This document shows positions 8,248 to 15,620 of a stretch of 64,000 bases of DNA, piece by piece; the first letter of the stretch is position 1, and each line of letters begins with the position of its first letter. The translations under genes and the position numbers were made by a program. The DNA comes from Amycolatopsis alba DSM 44262 (GTDB lineage Bacteria > Actinomycetota > Actinomycetes > Mycobacteriales > Pseudonocardiaceae), in the NCBI RefSeq assembly GCF_000384215.1, contig NZ_KB913032.1:2373665-2437664 (forward strand), in the 5' to 3' direction. The notes under the pieces are model-generated. The model was not told the origin of the DNA, ran no database searches, and saw only the letters and a program-made list of their open reading frames with translations.

Positions 8248-8403
8248 CCGCCGCCCCCTTCCAGCGACGAATGACATCACTGTGATTACACCCGTGTAGT
8301 GCGGTCAGGTCAAGCGGAGTAGCGAGTTCGGGGGATACACGGGCCGCATCGCGCAAGGGGACACGCCGAGAACTTCACATCGGGCATACGGAAGACTGGT
8401 GGG

Positions 8404-9180
8404 GTGCAGAGATCAGCAGTGCGGCCCAGCCCGATCTTCCTCAGCATCCTCGGGGTCACCATCCTGGGCGGTGTCCTGGCCGCTTTCGGTGACGCGACCA
8501 CGATTCCCAGCCAGAAGTACGACCCGCTGATCATCACCGGCGTGGTCCTGCTCGTCGCGGGCGGCTGGATCGCGTCACTGACGCTGCACGAGTTCGGTCA
8601 CGCGGTCGTGGCGTTCCGCGGCGGCGACCACAGCGTCGCCCACAAGGGTTACCTGTCCATGGACGTCCGGAAGTACACGGATCCGGTGCTGTCCATCGTC
8701 CTGCCGTTGGTGTTCCTCATCATCGGCGGCATCCCGCTGCCGGGTGGCGCGGTGTGGATCGAGCACGGACGCCTGCGCTCACGCGGGGTCCAGTCGTGGG
8801 TCTCGCTCGCCGGGCCGCTGAGCAACCTGGCCGTCGGGGTGGCGCTGACCCTCGTCGTCGCACTGGTGCCGATGACGAACGGGCTCGTGATCGGGCTCTC
8901 GTTCCTGGCCCTGCTTCAGATCGTCACGTTCCTCTTGAACATCCTGCCGATCCCCGGCCTCGACGGCTGGGGCGCGATCGAGCCGTACCTTTCGCCCGGC
9001 GCGCGCGCGTTCGGCGCGAAGGCCCGGCCGTGGGCGCCGCTCGCGCTGTTCGCCGTCCTGTGGGGCATTCCGGGAGCCAGCCCGTTGCTCTGGGACGTGT
9101 CCTACGCGATCTTCGACACCGTCGGCGGTTTCAAGCTCGCCGCCATGTACGGCCAGGACGCGTTCATGTTCTGGAAGTGA
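8404..9180 (+). CDS. Site-2 protease family (M50) intramembrane metalloprotease
   Basis: A 258-residue multi-pass membrane protein with the two catalytic motifs of M50 peptidases: HEFGH at 62-66 in the first core helix and a NILPIPGLDG motif with Asp187 in the later helix. Six or so hydrophobic segments are visible. There is no PDZ domain, so it belongs to the compact soluble-domain-free group, whose substrates are unknown. GTG 8404 follows GAAGACTGGTGGG. Its 3' end overlaps the convergent gene at 9164 by 17 nt. Confidence 0.85.
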   Translation: MQRSAVRPSPIFLSILGVTILGGVLAAFGDATTIPSQKYDPLIITGVVLLVAGGWIASLTLHEFGHAVVAFRGGDHSVAHKGYLSMDVRKYTDPVLSIVLPLVFLIIGGIPLPGGAVWIEHGRLRSRGVQSWVSLAGPLSNLAVGVALTLVVALVPMTNGLVIGLSFLALLQIVTFLLNILPIPGLDGWGAIEPYLSPGARAFGAKARPWAPLALFAVLWGIPGASPLLWDVSYAIFDTVGGFKLAAMYGQDAFMFWK

Positions 9181-9970
9181 GTTCGCCCTGTGGGTGCTCG
9201 GTGAACCACTCGTGCGCCCGTTTCCAGACGCGTTTGAGGCCGGACCGCTCGCCGAGGTAGTCGCCTGCCATGCCGACCACCGGCAGTTTCCCGAGCGCAC
9301 GGTGGAAAAGACGGCCACGCGGACGCTTCTCCAGTTCCTCGACGATGCCCAGCAGTCCCCGGCCGAGCCGCCACAGCGTGCCCGCGGCGGCCTTCAAGGT
9401 GACTTTGCCGTGTTTCTTCTTCGCGTCTTCGAGTTCCTCGGTGAGCTTCGCCGCTTCGTCGTCTTCGGTCGCCTTGTCATGCTCGGCGTGTTTGCCCGCC
9501 GCCATCACCGGATCGATGTCGCGTTCGAAGAGCACCCACGCGATCAGCCGGACACGGGCGCCGACGTCGGTCACGCCGTACTCCCCCGCGATCGCGCACA
9601 GCAACACCCCCTGCGCCGCCGAGCCGAGCGCGTCCTGCACGGGCAGCCTGTCGGCGAGCGCGCCGCCGATACCGGGGATCGCGGTGACCAGCGCGGTGAT
9701 CCGGCCGACCCGATTCACCCACCAATGGGTCCGCTGGTAGTTCGACATCTCCGCCCAGGCCGCGGTGCCGGGCACCTTGACCGAGGTGATCCCGTCGAGC
9801 AGCTTGTCCTTCAGTCCCGGCTCGACGCCGTCCAGGTCTTCATGACGGCGTCCCCTGGCCTGCAGGCCGAACGGATCCGCGTCCCGCAGCGCGTCGACCA
9901 TCGGTCCGCAGGCGCGGACGAACGGCCGCAGCACCGCCACGACCTGGCGGTCCGAAATCGCTTCACCCAC
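9164..9970 (-). CDS. Conserved hypothetical protein downstream of mshB
   Basis: A 268-residue protein I do not recognise. A central hydrophobic stretch (RITALVTAIPGIGGALADRLPVQ) may be membrane-associated; a charged helix rich in Glu, Asp and Lys follows at about 165-195 and could form a coiled coil; the C-terminus is basic. The GTG start overlaps the end of the 143-residue membrane gene by 8 nt, so it is translated as the third gene of the mshB operon. The last 17 nt overlap the site-2 protease gene on the other strand. Confidence 0.7.
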   Translation of the reverse strand: MGEAISDRQVVAVLRPFVRACGPMVDALRDADPFGLQARGRRHEDLDGVEPGLKDKLLDGITSVKVPGTAAWAEMSNYQRTHWWVNRVGRITALVTAIPGIGGALADRLPVQDALGSAAQGVLLCAIAGEYGVTDVGARVRLIAWVLFERDIDPVMAAGKHAEHDKATEDDEAAKLTEELEDAKKKHGKVTLKAAAGTLWRLGRGLLGIVEELEKRPRGRLFHRALGKLPVVGMAGDYLGERSGLKRVWKRAHEWFTEHPQGELTSRT

Positions 9971-10394
9971 CGCTGCCTCCCTTCGAGGGCTTCACGGCTT
10001 TCGCCGCCATGCCCAGACCGCCGCCCAGCGCCAGCGCTCCCGGCAGGGCCCCGCCGCCGATCAGCAGCAGCGCCCGCCAGTCCTGTATCAGCACCAGATC
10101 ACCACCGGGGCCGGTCACGCCCATCCCGAGTACCACGAGTACCCAGACGAGTAGCGGAATCACCGAAAAGGTGGGCCGGACCACTTTCGCGGTCGTCCGC
10201 ACCAGCAGCGGTGTGGTGACGACCGCGAGCACCACGGTCACCGGGAACGGGGCGTCACCGAGTTTCGGCAGCACGATCCCGTCGAGCCGGAGCGGCAGGA
10301 AGAACAGTTCGAGCAAGCCGAGCAAGAACGCGTCGAAGGACAGCAAGGCCAGCAGCAACCGCTGCCGCGCGGTGAGCGGTGACGGGGCGGTCAC
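9963..10394 (-). CDS. Small integral membrane protein of the mshB operon
   Basis: A 143-residue protein with four predicted hydrophobic segments (starting LLLALLSFDAFLLGLLELFFL, then VTVVLAVVTTPLLV, SVIPLLVWVLVVLGM and a Gly/Ala-rich final segment) and a basic tail. It corresponds in position and size to the conserved membrane protein that follows mshB in mycobacteria. The GTG start overlaps the mshB stop by 4 nt, so coupling is likely. Function unknown. Confidence 0.75.
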   Translation of the reverse strand: MTAPSPLTARQRLLLALLSFDAFLLGLLELFFLPLRLDGIVLPKLGDAPFPVTVVLAVVTTPLLVRTTAKVVRPTFSVIPLLVWVLVVLGMGVTGPGGDLVLIQDWRALLLIGGGALPGALALGGGLGMAAKAVKPSKGGSGG

Positions 10395-11233
10395 GTCGCG
10401 AGTCCACCGAACAGGTCGGCCCCGGCACCCTCGGCCGGTCCGTGCGCGAGCACGAAGTACTCGTCCGTGGTGATCGGCTGCGCGACGTCGTTGCTCAGCG
10501 CGAAGTGGTCCGCGAGATGCGGCGGGGCGGGCACGCTGACCTGGGTCTCGTGCGCCCGCAACGCGGCGGCCTTCGCCGGGATGTGCGCGCCGACGTCGAG
10601 GGCGGTCGTGATGGTCTCGTCCGGCGTCACCGGCAGTTCGCCGTCTTCCGGGACCCGGAACGCCGAACGCCCGCGGAGGGCGGCGAGCCCGGCGGCGACG
10701 GCGGCGCGAGAAGAAACAGTATGGAAGACCCGCTCGACCGACGCGGCCTTCGGCGCCGCCGCCATGGTGATCTCGTGCGCGCGGATGTGATCGGGATGCC
10801 CGTAACCCCCGAAAGCGTCATAGGTGACGACGACCTGGGGCCGGACCTCGTCCAGGATCTCCGCGAGCTGGGCCGCCTGCTCGTCGGGGTCGCCGCCGGA
10901 GAACGCGCGCGGATGGGCCGCGGACGGCGTCCCCGCCATCCCCGAATCACGCCAGCGGCCGATGCCGCCGAGATAACGGTGCCGGGTGACGCCCAGCGCG
11001 GCGCAGGCCGAGGCCAGCTCTCCCGCGCGATAGCCGCCGAGCTGGTCGGAAGCCCACGAGCCGAGCCCGTCGAGGGAGGGCGGGATGATCTCGCCTTCCT
11101 CACCGAGAGTGCACGTGACGACAGTCACGTCGGCGCCTTCGGCCGCGTAGCGCGCGATGGTGCCGCCGGTGGTGATGCTCTCGTCGTCCGGATGGGCGTG
11201 GACGAGGAGCAATTTGGGCCTATCGGAGATCAC
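10391..11233 (-). CDS. mshB: N-acetyl-1-D-myo-inositol-2-amino-2-deoxy-alpha-D-glucopyranoside deacetylase (mycothiol synthesis)
   Basis: A 280-residue LmbE-fold zinc deacetylase. It removes acetate from GlcNAc-inositol in the second committed step of mycothiol synthesis in the cytoplasm. The zinc and catalytic motif AHPDDE is at 13-18 and the second ligand motif GHPDH at 145-149. The middle loop GGIGRWRDSGMAG is characteristic of MshB rather than of the mycothiol conjugate amidase Mca. It starts the operon with the small membrane protein and the 268-residue unknown. Mycothiol is restricted to actinobacteria. Confidence 0.95.
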   Translation of the reverse strand: MISDRPKLLLVHAHPDDESITTGGTIARYAAEGADVTVVTCTLGEEGEIIPPSLDGLGSWASDQLGGYRAGELASACAALGVTRHRYLGGIGRWRDSGMAGTPSAAHPRAFSGGDPDEQAAQLAEILDEVRPQVVVTYDAFGGYGHPDHIRAHEITMAAAPKAASVERVFHTVSSRAAVAAGLAALRGRSAFRVPEDGELPVTPDETITTALDVGAHIPAKAAALRAHETQVSVPAPPHLADHFALSNDVAQPITTDEYFVLAHGPAEGAGADLFGGLAT

Positions 11234-11429
11234 GGCTTGAAGACTAATTCGAACACGGCGGGCATTCCTTTATAGGGTGTCGGGAACGGAAGCCCCGAGC
11301 ACCGACCTTAGTCGGGCGACTCTCGGTTATCCTCGCGCACGTCCGAGGCATGTTTTCCCGCCGAGGGCGCGTTGACACCGTCACGGGCTTTGCGCCGTGA
11401 CCATATGTACCCCCACGAAGGGCATCTTG

Positions 11430-13217
11430 GTGAGCACTGAAGCAGCATCGTCGGACCTCGGCGGCGTGTCGGGTTCGGTTCTGTCCATCTCCGACCTGAG
11501 CGTCTCGTTCCCGACCGACGACGGCGTGGTCGACGCCGTCAAGGGCATCGGGTTCGACGTCAAGCCTGGTGAGATCGTCGCGGTGGTCGGCGAGTCCGGT
11601 TCCGGCAAGTCGGTGACCTCGATGTCGGTGCTCGGGCTGCTCCCGAAGACGAGCCGGATCGCGGGTGAGCTCCGCCTCGGCGACCGCAACCTCGCCGACC
11701 TCAAGGAGAAGGACCTCCAGAAGATCCGCGGCAACCAGGTCGCGATGATCTTCCAGGAGCCGATGACCGCGCTGAACCCGGTCTACACGGTCGGCTGGCA
11801 GCTGCGCGAAGCGCTCCGCTCGCACCAGGACATCTCGAAGGAAGCCGCCGACAAGCGCGCCATCGAGCTGCTGGAGATGGTCGGCATCCCGAACCCGCCG
11901 CTGCGCTTCAAGCAGTACCCGCACCAGCTCTCGGGCGGTCTGCGCCAGCGTGTCGTCATCGCGATGGCGATCTCGTGCGACCCGAAGGTGATCATCGCCG
12001 ACGAGCCGACGACGGCGCTCGACGTCACCGTGCAGGCGGAGATCCTCGGCCTGCTGCGCAAACTGCGTGACACCCTGAACACCGCGATCGTGCTGATCAC
12101 GCACGACATGGGTGTCGTCGCCGACCTCGCCGACCGCGTGGTCGTGATGTACCAGGGCAACATCGTCGAAGAGGCGCCGGTGCGCGACCTGTTCGCGTCG
12201 CCGTCGCAGGAGTACACCCGCAAGCTGCTCGCCGCGGTGCCGGTGCTCGGCCAGCGTCCCGAGGGCCGCCGCCTGCTCGACGACGAGGGCATCTCCGCCG
12301 ACAGCGACGAGGCCACGAAGATCGCCGAGGACATCCGGCTCGAAGACTCCGAGCTCGCGGCCGTGATCGAGGAGAGCGCGCCCGCGCTCGAGATCAAGAA
12401 CCTCGTGCTGGAGTACCCCGGCCGCCGCGGCCAGGCGAAGAACCGCGCGGTGGACGACGTCTCGCTGACCATCGCCAAGGGCGAGATCGTCGGCCTGGTC
12501 GGCGAATCCGGTTCCGGCAAGTCGACCGTCGGCCGCTGCGCGATCCGCCTGCTGACCCCGACCGAAGGCACCGTGTCGATCGCGGGCAAGGACATCACGA
12601 ACATGTCGAACAAGGAGCTGCGCCCGCTGCGCCGCTACTTCTCGATCGTGTTCCAGGACCCGGCGTCCACACTGGACCCGAAGATGACCATCGGCGAGTC
12701 GATCGCCGAGCCGATGGTGCTGCACAAGTTCCTGTCCGGCAAGGCCCTGAACGAGCGTGTGACGTCCCTTTTGGACAAGGTCGAGCTCGGCGGCCACTAC
12801 CGCAACCGGTACCCGCACGAGCTCTCCGGCGGCCAGCGTCAGCGCGTCGCCATCGCGCGGGCGCTCTCGCTCGACCCGGCGCTGCTGATCGCGGACGAGC
12901 CCACTTCGGCGCTGGACGTGTCGGTGCAGGCTCGCGTGCTGGACCTGTTCCTCGACCTGCAGCGCTCGCTGCAGTTCGCCTGCCTGTTCATCAGTCACGA
13001 CCTCGCCGTCGTCGACCTGCTGGCCGACCGCGTCGCGGTGATGCAGTACGGCAAGCTGGTCGAGGTCGGCACGCGTGACCAGGTGCTGCACTCGCCGCGC
13101 GAGGACTACACCCGCCGCCTGCTCTCGGCCGCCCCGGTCGCGGACCCGGTGCTGCAGGCCGAGCGGCGTGCGGCCTGGGAGGCGGGCAAGCTCGCTCCGG
13201 TGGCCGACTCCCTGTAA
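11430..13217 (+). CDS. Oligopeptide/dipeptide ABC transporter ATPase, two fused nucleotide-binding domains
   Basis: A 595-residue protein in which OppD-like and OppF-like ATPases are fused. The first domain has Walker A GESGSGKS at about 54-61, LSGGLRQR near 167 and ADEPTTALD; the second has GESGSGKST near 358, LSGGQRQR and ADEPTSALD. Both have complete H-loops (LITHD, FISHD). It would power import through the permeases and binding protein encoded convergently at 13498-17426. GTG 11430 is preferred over the upstream frame because GAAGGG lies 7 nt before it. Three hairpins follow the stop codon. Confidence 0.92.
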   Translation: MSTEAASSDLGGVSGSVLSISDLSVSFPTDDGVVDAVKGIGFDVKPGEIVAVVGESGSGKSVTSMSVLGLLPKTSRIAGELRLGDRNLADLKEKDLQKIRGNQVAMIFQEPMTALNPVYTVGWQLREALRSHQDISKEAADKRAIELLEMVGIPNPPLRFKQYPHQLSGGLRQRVVIAMAISCDPKVIIADEPTTALDVTVQAEILGLLRKLRDTLNTAIVLITHDMGVVADLADRVVVMYQGNIVEEAPVRDLFASPSQEYTRKLLAAVPVLGQRPEGRRLLDDEGISADSDEATKIAEDIRLEDSELAAVIEESAPALEIKNLVLEYPGRRGQAKNRAVDDVSLTIAKGEIVGLVGESGSGKSTVGRCAIRLLTPTEGTVSIAGKDITNMSNKELRPLRRYFSIVFQDPASTLDPKMTIGESIAEPMVLHKFLSGKALNERVTSLLDKVELGGHYRNRYPHELSGGQRQRVAIARALSLDPALLIADEPTSALDVSVQARVLDLFLDLQRSLQFACLFISHDLAVVDLLADRVAVMQYGKLVEVGTRDQVLHSPREDYTRRLLSAAPVADPVLQAERRAAWEAGKLAPVADSL

Positions 13218-13222
13218 GGACT

Positions 13223-13267
13223 TGAAGGCCCCCTTGCTTGCGCCTGGCGCGAGCAAGGGGGCCTTCA
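13223..13267. terminator. Long hairpin of the TGAAGGCC family
   Basis: The arms of 22 bp (left arm starts TGAAGGCCCCCTTGCTTG) have a single G-T mismatch. It begins 5 nt after the ABC ATPase stop codon, so it may act as its terminator, though it has no T-run. The outer bases are shared with the hairpins at 13437 and 23933. Confidence 0.65.
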
Positions 13268-13329
13268 CGTACTTGGGGGCGAGTGCGATGCGGGGCAGGG
13301 TGGGCTCGACGGTGGAGGGTCGGCTTCGG

Positions 13330-13386
13330 GTGTCGCGAAAGCCACTTTCGGGACGTCTGATGTCGCGAAAGTGGCTTTCGCGACAC
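13330..13386. repeat. 57-bp palindromic element, copy 1
   Basis: The 25-bp arms at 13330-13354 and 13362-13386 carry one mismatch (GGGAC against GTCGC); the loop is GTCTGAT. The left arm begins GTGTCGCGAAAGCCACTTTC. An element with identical arms, identical length and the reverse-complemented loop lies at 63714-63770. Confidence 0.85.
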
Positions 13387-13436
13387 CCGGTGCCGCCGGA
13401 GTGTTGCGAAAGGTCCCCTCACAAGCCCTGAACAGC

Positions 13437-13483
13437 GTGAAGGCCCCCTTCCCTCGGCTGAGCCGAGGGAAGGGGGCCTTCAC
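13437..13483. terminator. Perfect long hairpin of the GTGAAGGCC family
   Basis: The 23-bp arms at 13437-13459 and 13461-13483 are perfectly complementary around one base. The left arm begins GTGAAGGCCCCCTTCCCTCG. It lies 15 nt past the stop codon of the minus-strand permease gene, so it could terminate that operon. The next 35 nt toward copy 1 of the 57-bp element look like further decayed fragments. Confidence 0.65.
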
Positions 13484-13497
13484 ACGGTTAGAGGGCT

Positions 13498-14430
13498 TTA
13501 CGCCTTCATCCGGCGCTGCCGCGGGTCGAAAGCGTCCCGCAGGCCGTCACCGATGAAGTTGATCGTCAGCGAGATCAGCACCAGCACGATGAACGGGCCG
13601 AAGAACAGCGCCGGCCGGTTCTGCAGCTGCGAGTAGTTCTCGAGGATGACGCGGCCGAGCGAGGTGTCCGGCAGCTGCACCCCCAGCCCGATGAAGGACA
13701 GCGCCGCCTCGATCAGCACGGCCTGCGCGACCGCGAGGGTCGCGTTGACCGTGATCAGGCCGACCATGTTCGGCACCAGGTGCTTGAACACGATGTGCAG
13801 GGTCCCGGCGCCGGACGCGCGAGCGGCGTCCACGAATTCCCGCTGGGACAGCGACATCGCCTCGGCTCTGGCGATCCGCGCGATCGGCATCCAGCCGAAG
13901 GCCGCCAGCACCATCGCGACGATGTACCAGCTGCCGCCACCGAACACCTTCGCCAGGATGGCGGCGGCGGCGATCTGCGGGACGATCAGGAACAGGTCCG
14001 TCACCCGCGAGATCGCCGAGTCGGTGAAGCCTCGCAGGTAGCCGGCCATGGCGCCGAAAACGGTGCCGATGGTGGTGGCGACGATCGACACGATGAGCGC
14101 GATCAGCAGCGAGTACTGGGTGCCGCGGAGGATCTGCGACACCATTTCCTTGCCGACCTGCGTCGTGCCGAGCGGGTAATCCGCGCTGGGCTTGGCGAAG
14201 GAGGGGAAGGAGCTGTCCTCGTAGCTGTGCGGCCAGAAGATCGGCATGATGATGACGGTCAGCACGAGGAGCAGCAGGACCCCCGTGCAGATCATCGCCA
14301 GCTTGTGCCGCAGGAACTTGCGCAGGACCAGCTTGCCCTGGCTCCGGGGCTCGGGCAGGGCCTCTTCCGGAAGCGTGCCATCGGCGGACTTGGCGTCTTC
14401 CGCCGCGATTAGGGAGTTCAAGTCAGCCAA
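13498..14430 (-). CDS. ABC transporter permease, DppC/OppC family
   Basis: A 310-residue inner-membrane permease of the peptide/nickel family. A 30-residue cytoplasmic N-terminus is followed by six membrane helices; the ATPase-coupling EAA loop reads EFVDAARASGAGTLHIVFKHLVPN. Together with the upstream DppB-like permease it forms the import channel for a peptide or peptide-like solute. The ATG at 14430 overlaps the end of the upstream permease by 8 nt. Confidence 0.9.
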   Translation of the reverse strand: MADLNSLIAAEDAKSADGTLPEEALPEPRSQGKLVLRKFLRHKLAMICTGVLLLLVLTVIIMPIFWPHSYEDSSFPSFAKPSADYPLGTTQVGKEMVSQILRGTQYSLLIALIVSIVATTIGTVFGAMAGYLRGFTDSAISRVTDLFLIVPQIAAAAILAKVFGGGSWYIVAMVLAAFGWMPIARIARAEAMSLSQREFVDAARASGAGTLHIVFKHLVPNMVGLITVNATLAVAQAVLIEAALSFIGLGVQLPDTSLGRVILENYSQLQNRPALFFGPFIVLVLISLTINFIGDGLRDAFDPRQRRMKA

Positions 14431-15454
14431 CGCGAATCCTCGGGTCCAGGATGCCGTACATCAGGTCGGCGATCAGGTTGGCGACGATGATGCTGCTGGC
14501 GATGAGCACCAGCCACCCCATCATCACCTGGGTATCGCTCTTGATCACGGCTTCGACGAGCAGCTTGCCCATGCCATTCCAGTTGAACACCGTCTCGGTG
14601 ATGATCGCGCCCGAGAGCACGGCACCGAAGTTGACGGAGAACAGGGTGGTCACCGGGATGAGCGCGTTACGGAAGGCGTGGCGGAAGATGACCCGGCCGT
14701 TGGCGAGTCCCTTGGCACGCGCCGTCCGCACGTAGTCCGCGTTCAGCGTCTCCAGCATCGAAGCGCGCTGGAACCGGCTGTAGGCGGCGAAGCTGATCGC
14801 CATGATGGACAACGTCGGCAGCAGATACGCGCCGACATAACTTGCCAGGAAACCGCCTGGACCGTTGAAGTTCAGCGATTCCGGGCTCGTGGTGCGGATC
14901 CAGGGATTACCGAGCACATCGGACAGTCCCAGGTCCCGGACCCAGCCGTTGAACTGGATCGCGTAGCCCTTCAGCACGATGGCGACACAGAAGATCGGCA
15001 TCGAGAACAACAGGAAGGCCAGCGTGGTGGCGATGTAGTCGAGGATCGAGTACTGCTTGACCGCCGCGACCACACCGACGAGGACGCCGAGGATGAGCGC
15101 GAGGATCTCGGCTCCGACGACGAGCTTCAAGGTGACCTCGAACGCGGCCATCACCTTCGGGAACACCGGGGCCTGCGCGTTGCCCTGCGCGATGGAAACG
15201 CCCCAGTCGCCGGTGATGAAGTTGCCGAGCCAAGTGAAGTACCGGGGCACGATGCTCTGGTCCAGGCCGAGCTGCGAGGCCAACTGAGCGATGGCTTCCT
15301 TGCTGATGGCCGGGTTGCTCTTCATCTCGGCGAGCGGGTCGCCGGTGCCGGCGACCATGATGAAACACAGAAAGGTCCCGACCAACAGGACGGGGATCGA
15401 TATCGCCAGACGGCGAAGAATGTAGATCACCAGGTTCAACGAACTGCTCCTCAT
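14423..15454 (-). CDS. ABC transporter permease, DppB/OppB family
   Basis: A permease of about 343 residues with an N-terminal helix (YILRRLAISIPVLLVGTFLCF), a long extracytoplasmic loop and an EAA loop DYVRTARAKGLANGRVIFRHAFRNALIPV. The frame is open to GTG 15499; ATG 15454 (MRSSSLNLVIYILRR) fits the family start better, but neither has a convincing ribosome binding site. It is the partner of the downstream DppC-like permease. A G+C-rich hairpin in the intergenic space separates it from the binding-protein gene. Confidence 0.85.
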   Translation of the reverse strand: MRSSSLNLVIYILRRLAISIPVLLVGTFLCFIMVAGTGDPLAEMKSNPAISKEAIAQLASQLGLDQSIVPRYFTWLGNFITGDWGVSIAQGNAQAPVFPKVMAAFEVTLKLVVGAEILALILGVLVGVVAAVKQYSILDYIATTLAFLLFSMPIFCVAIVLKGYAIQFNGWVRDLGLSDVLGNPWIRTTSPESLNFNGPGGFLASYVGAYLLPTLSIMAISFAAYSRFQRASMLETLNADYVRTARAKGLANGRVIFRHAFRNALIPVTTLFSVNFGAVLSGAIITETVFNWNGMGKLLVEAVIKSDTQVMMGWLVLIASSIIVANLIADLMYGILDPRIRVG

Positions 15455-15540
15455 CCGGGCCTGGTCGCCGAAGTGCTGGACCGCTGCCCGGTTGTCCACG
15501 GTAGTGGCGGTAACCCTACGGTCAACAGCTACTTCCGGCG

Positions 15541-15576
15541 GGTACGGGGGCCCGGCTTGTGGCCGGGCCCCCTACC
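15541..15576 (-). terminator. G+C-rich intra-operon hairpin
   Basis: The core arms GGGGGCCCGGC and GCCGGGCCCCC (15546-15556 and 15562-15572) form an 11-bp stem, extended by GGTA/TACC outside a one-base bulge. It lies between the binding-protein gene and the permeases and has no T-run. A partial terminator or mRNA stabiliser that keeps the binding protein more abundant than the permeases is the likely role. Confidence 0.6.
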
Positions 15577-15620
15577 ACCAGGATCGCGTAAGAGAGTGGT
15601 GAAAAAGCGGGGCGGAAGCC

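Noticed and set aside
13218..13497. Riboswitch or small RNA in the convergent gap
   Set aside because: The structures are simple perfect hairpins and not a known aptamer; both flanking genes point into the gap.
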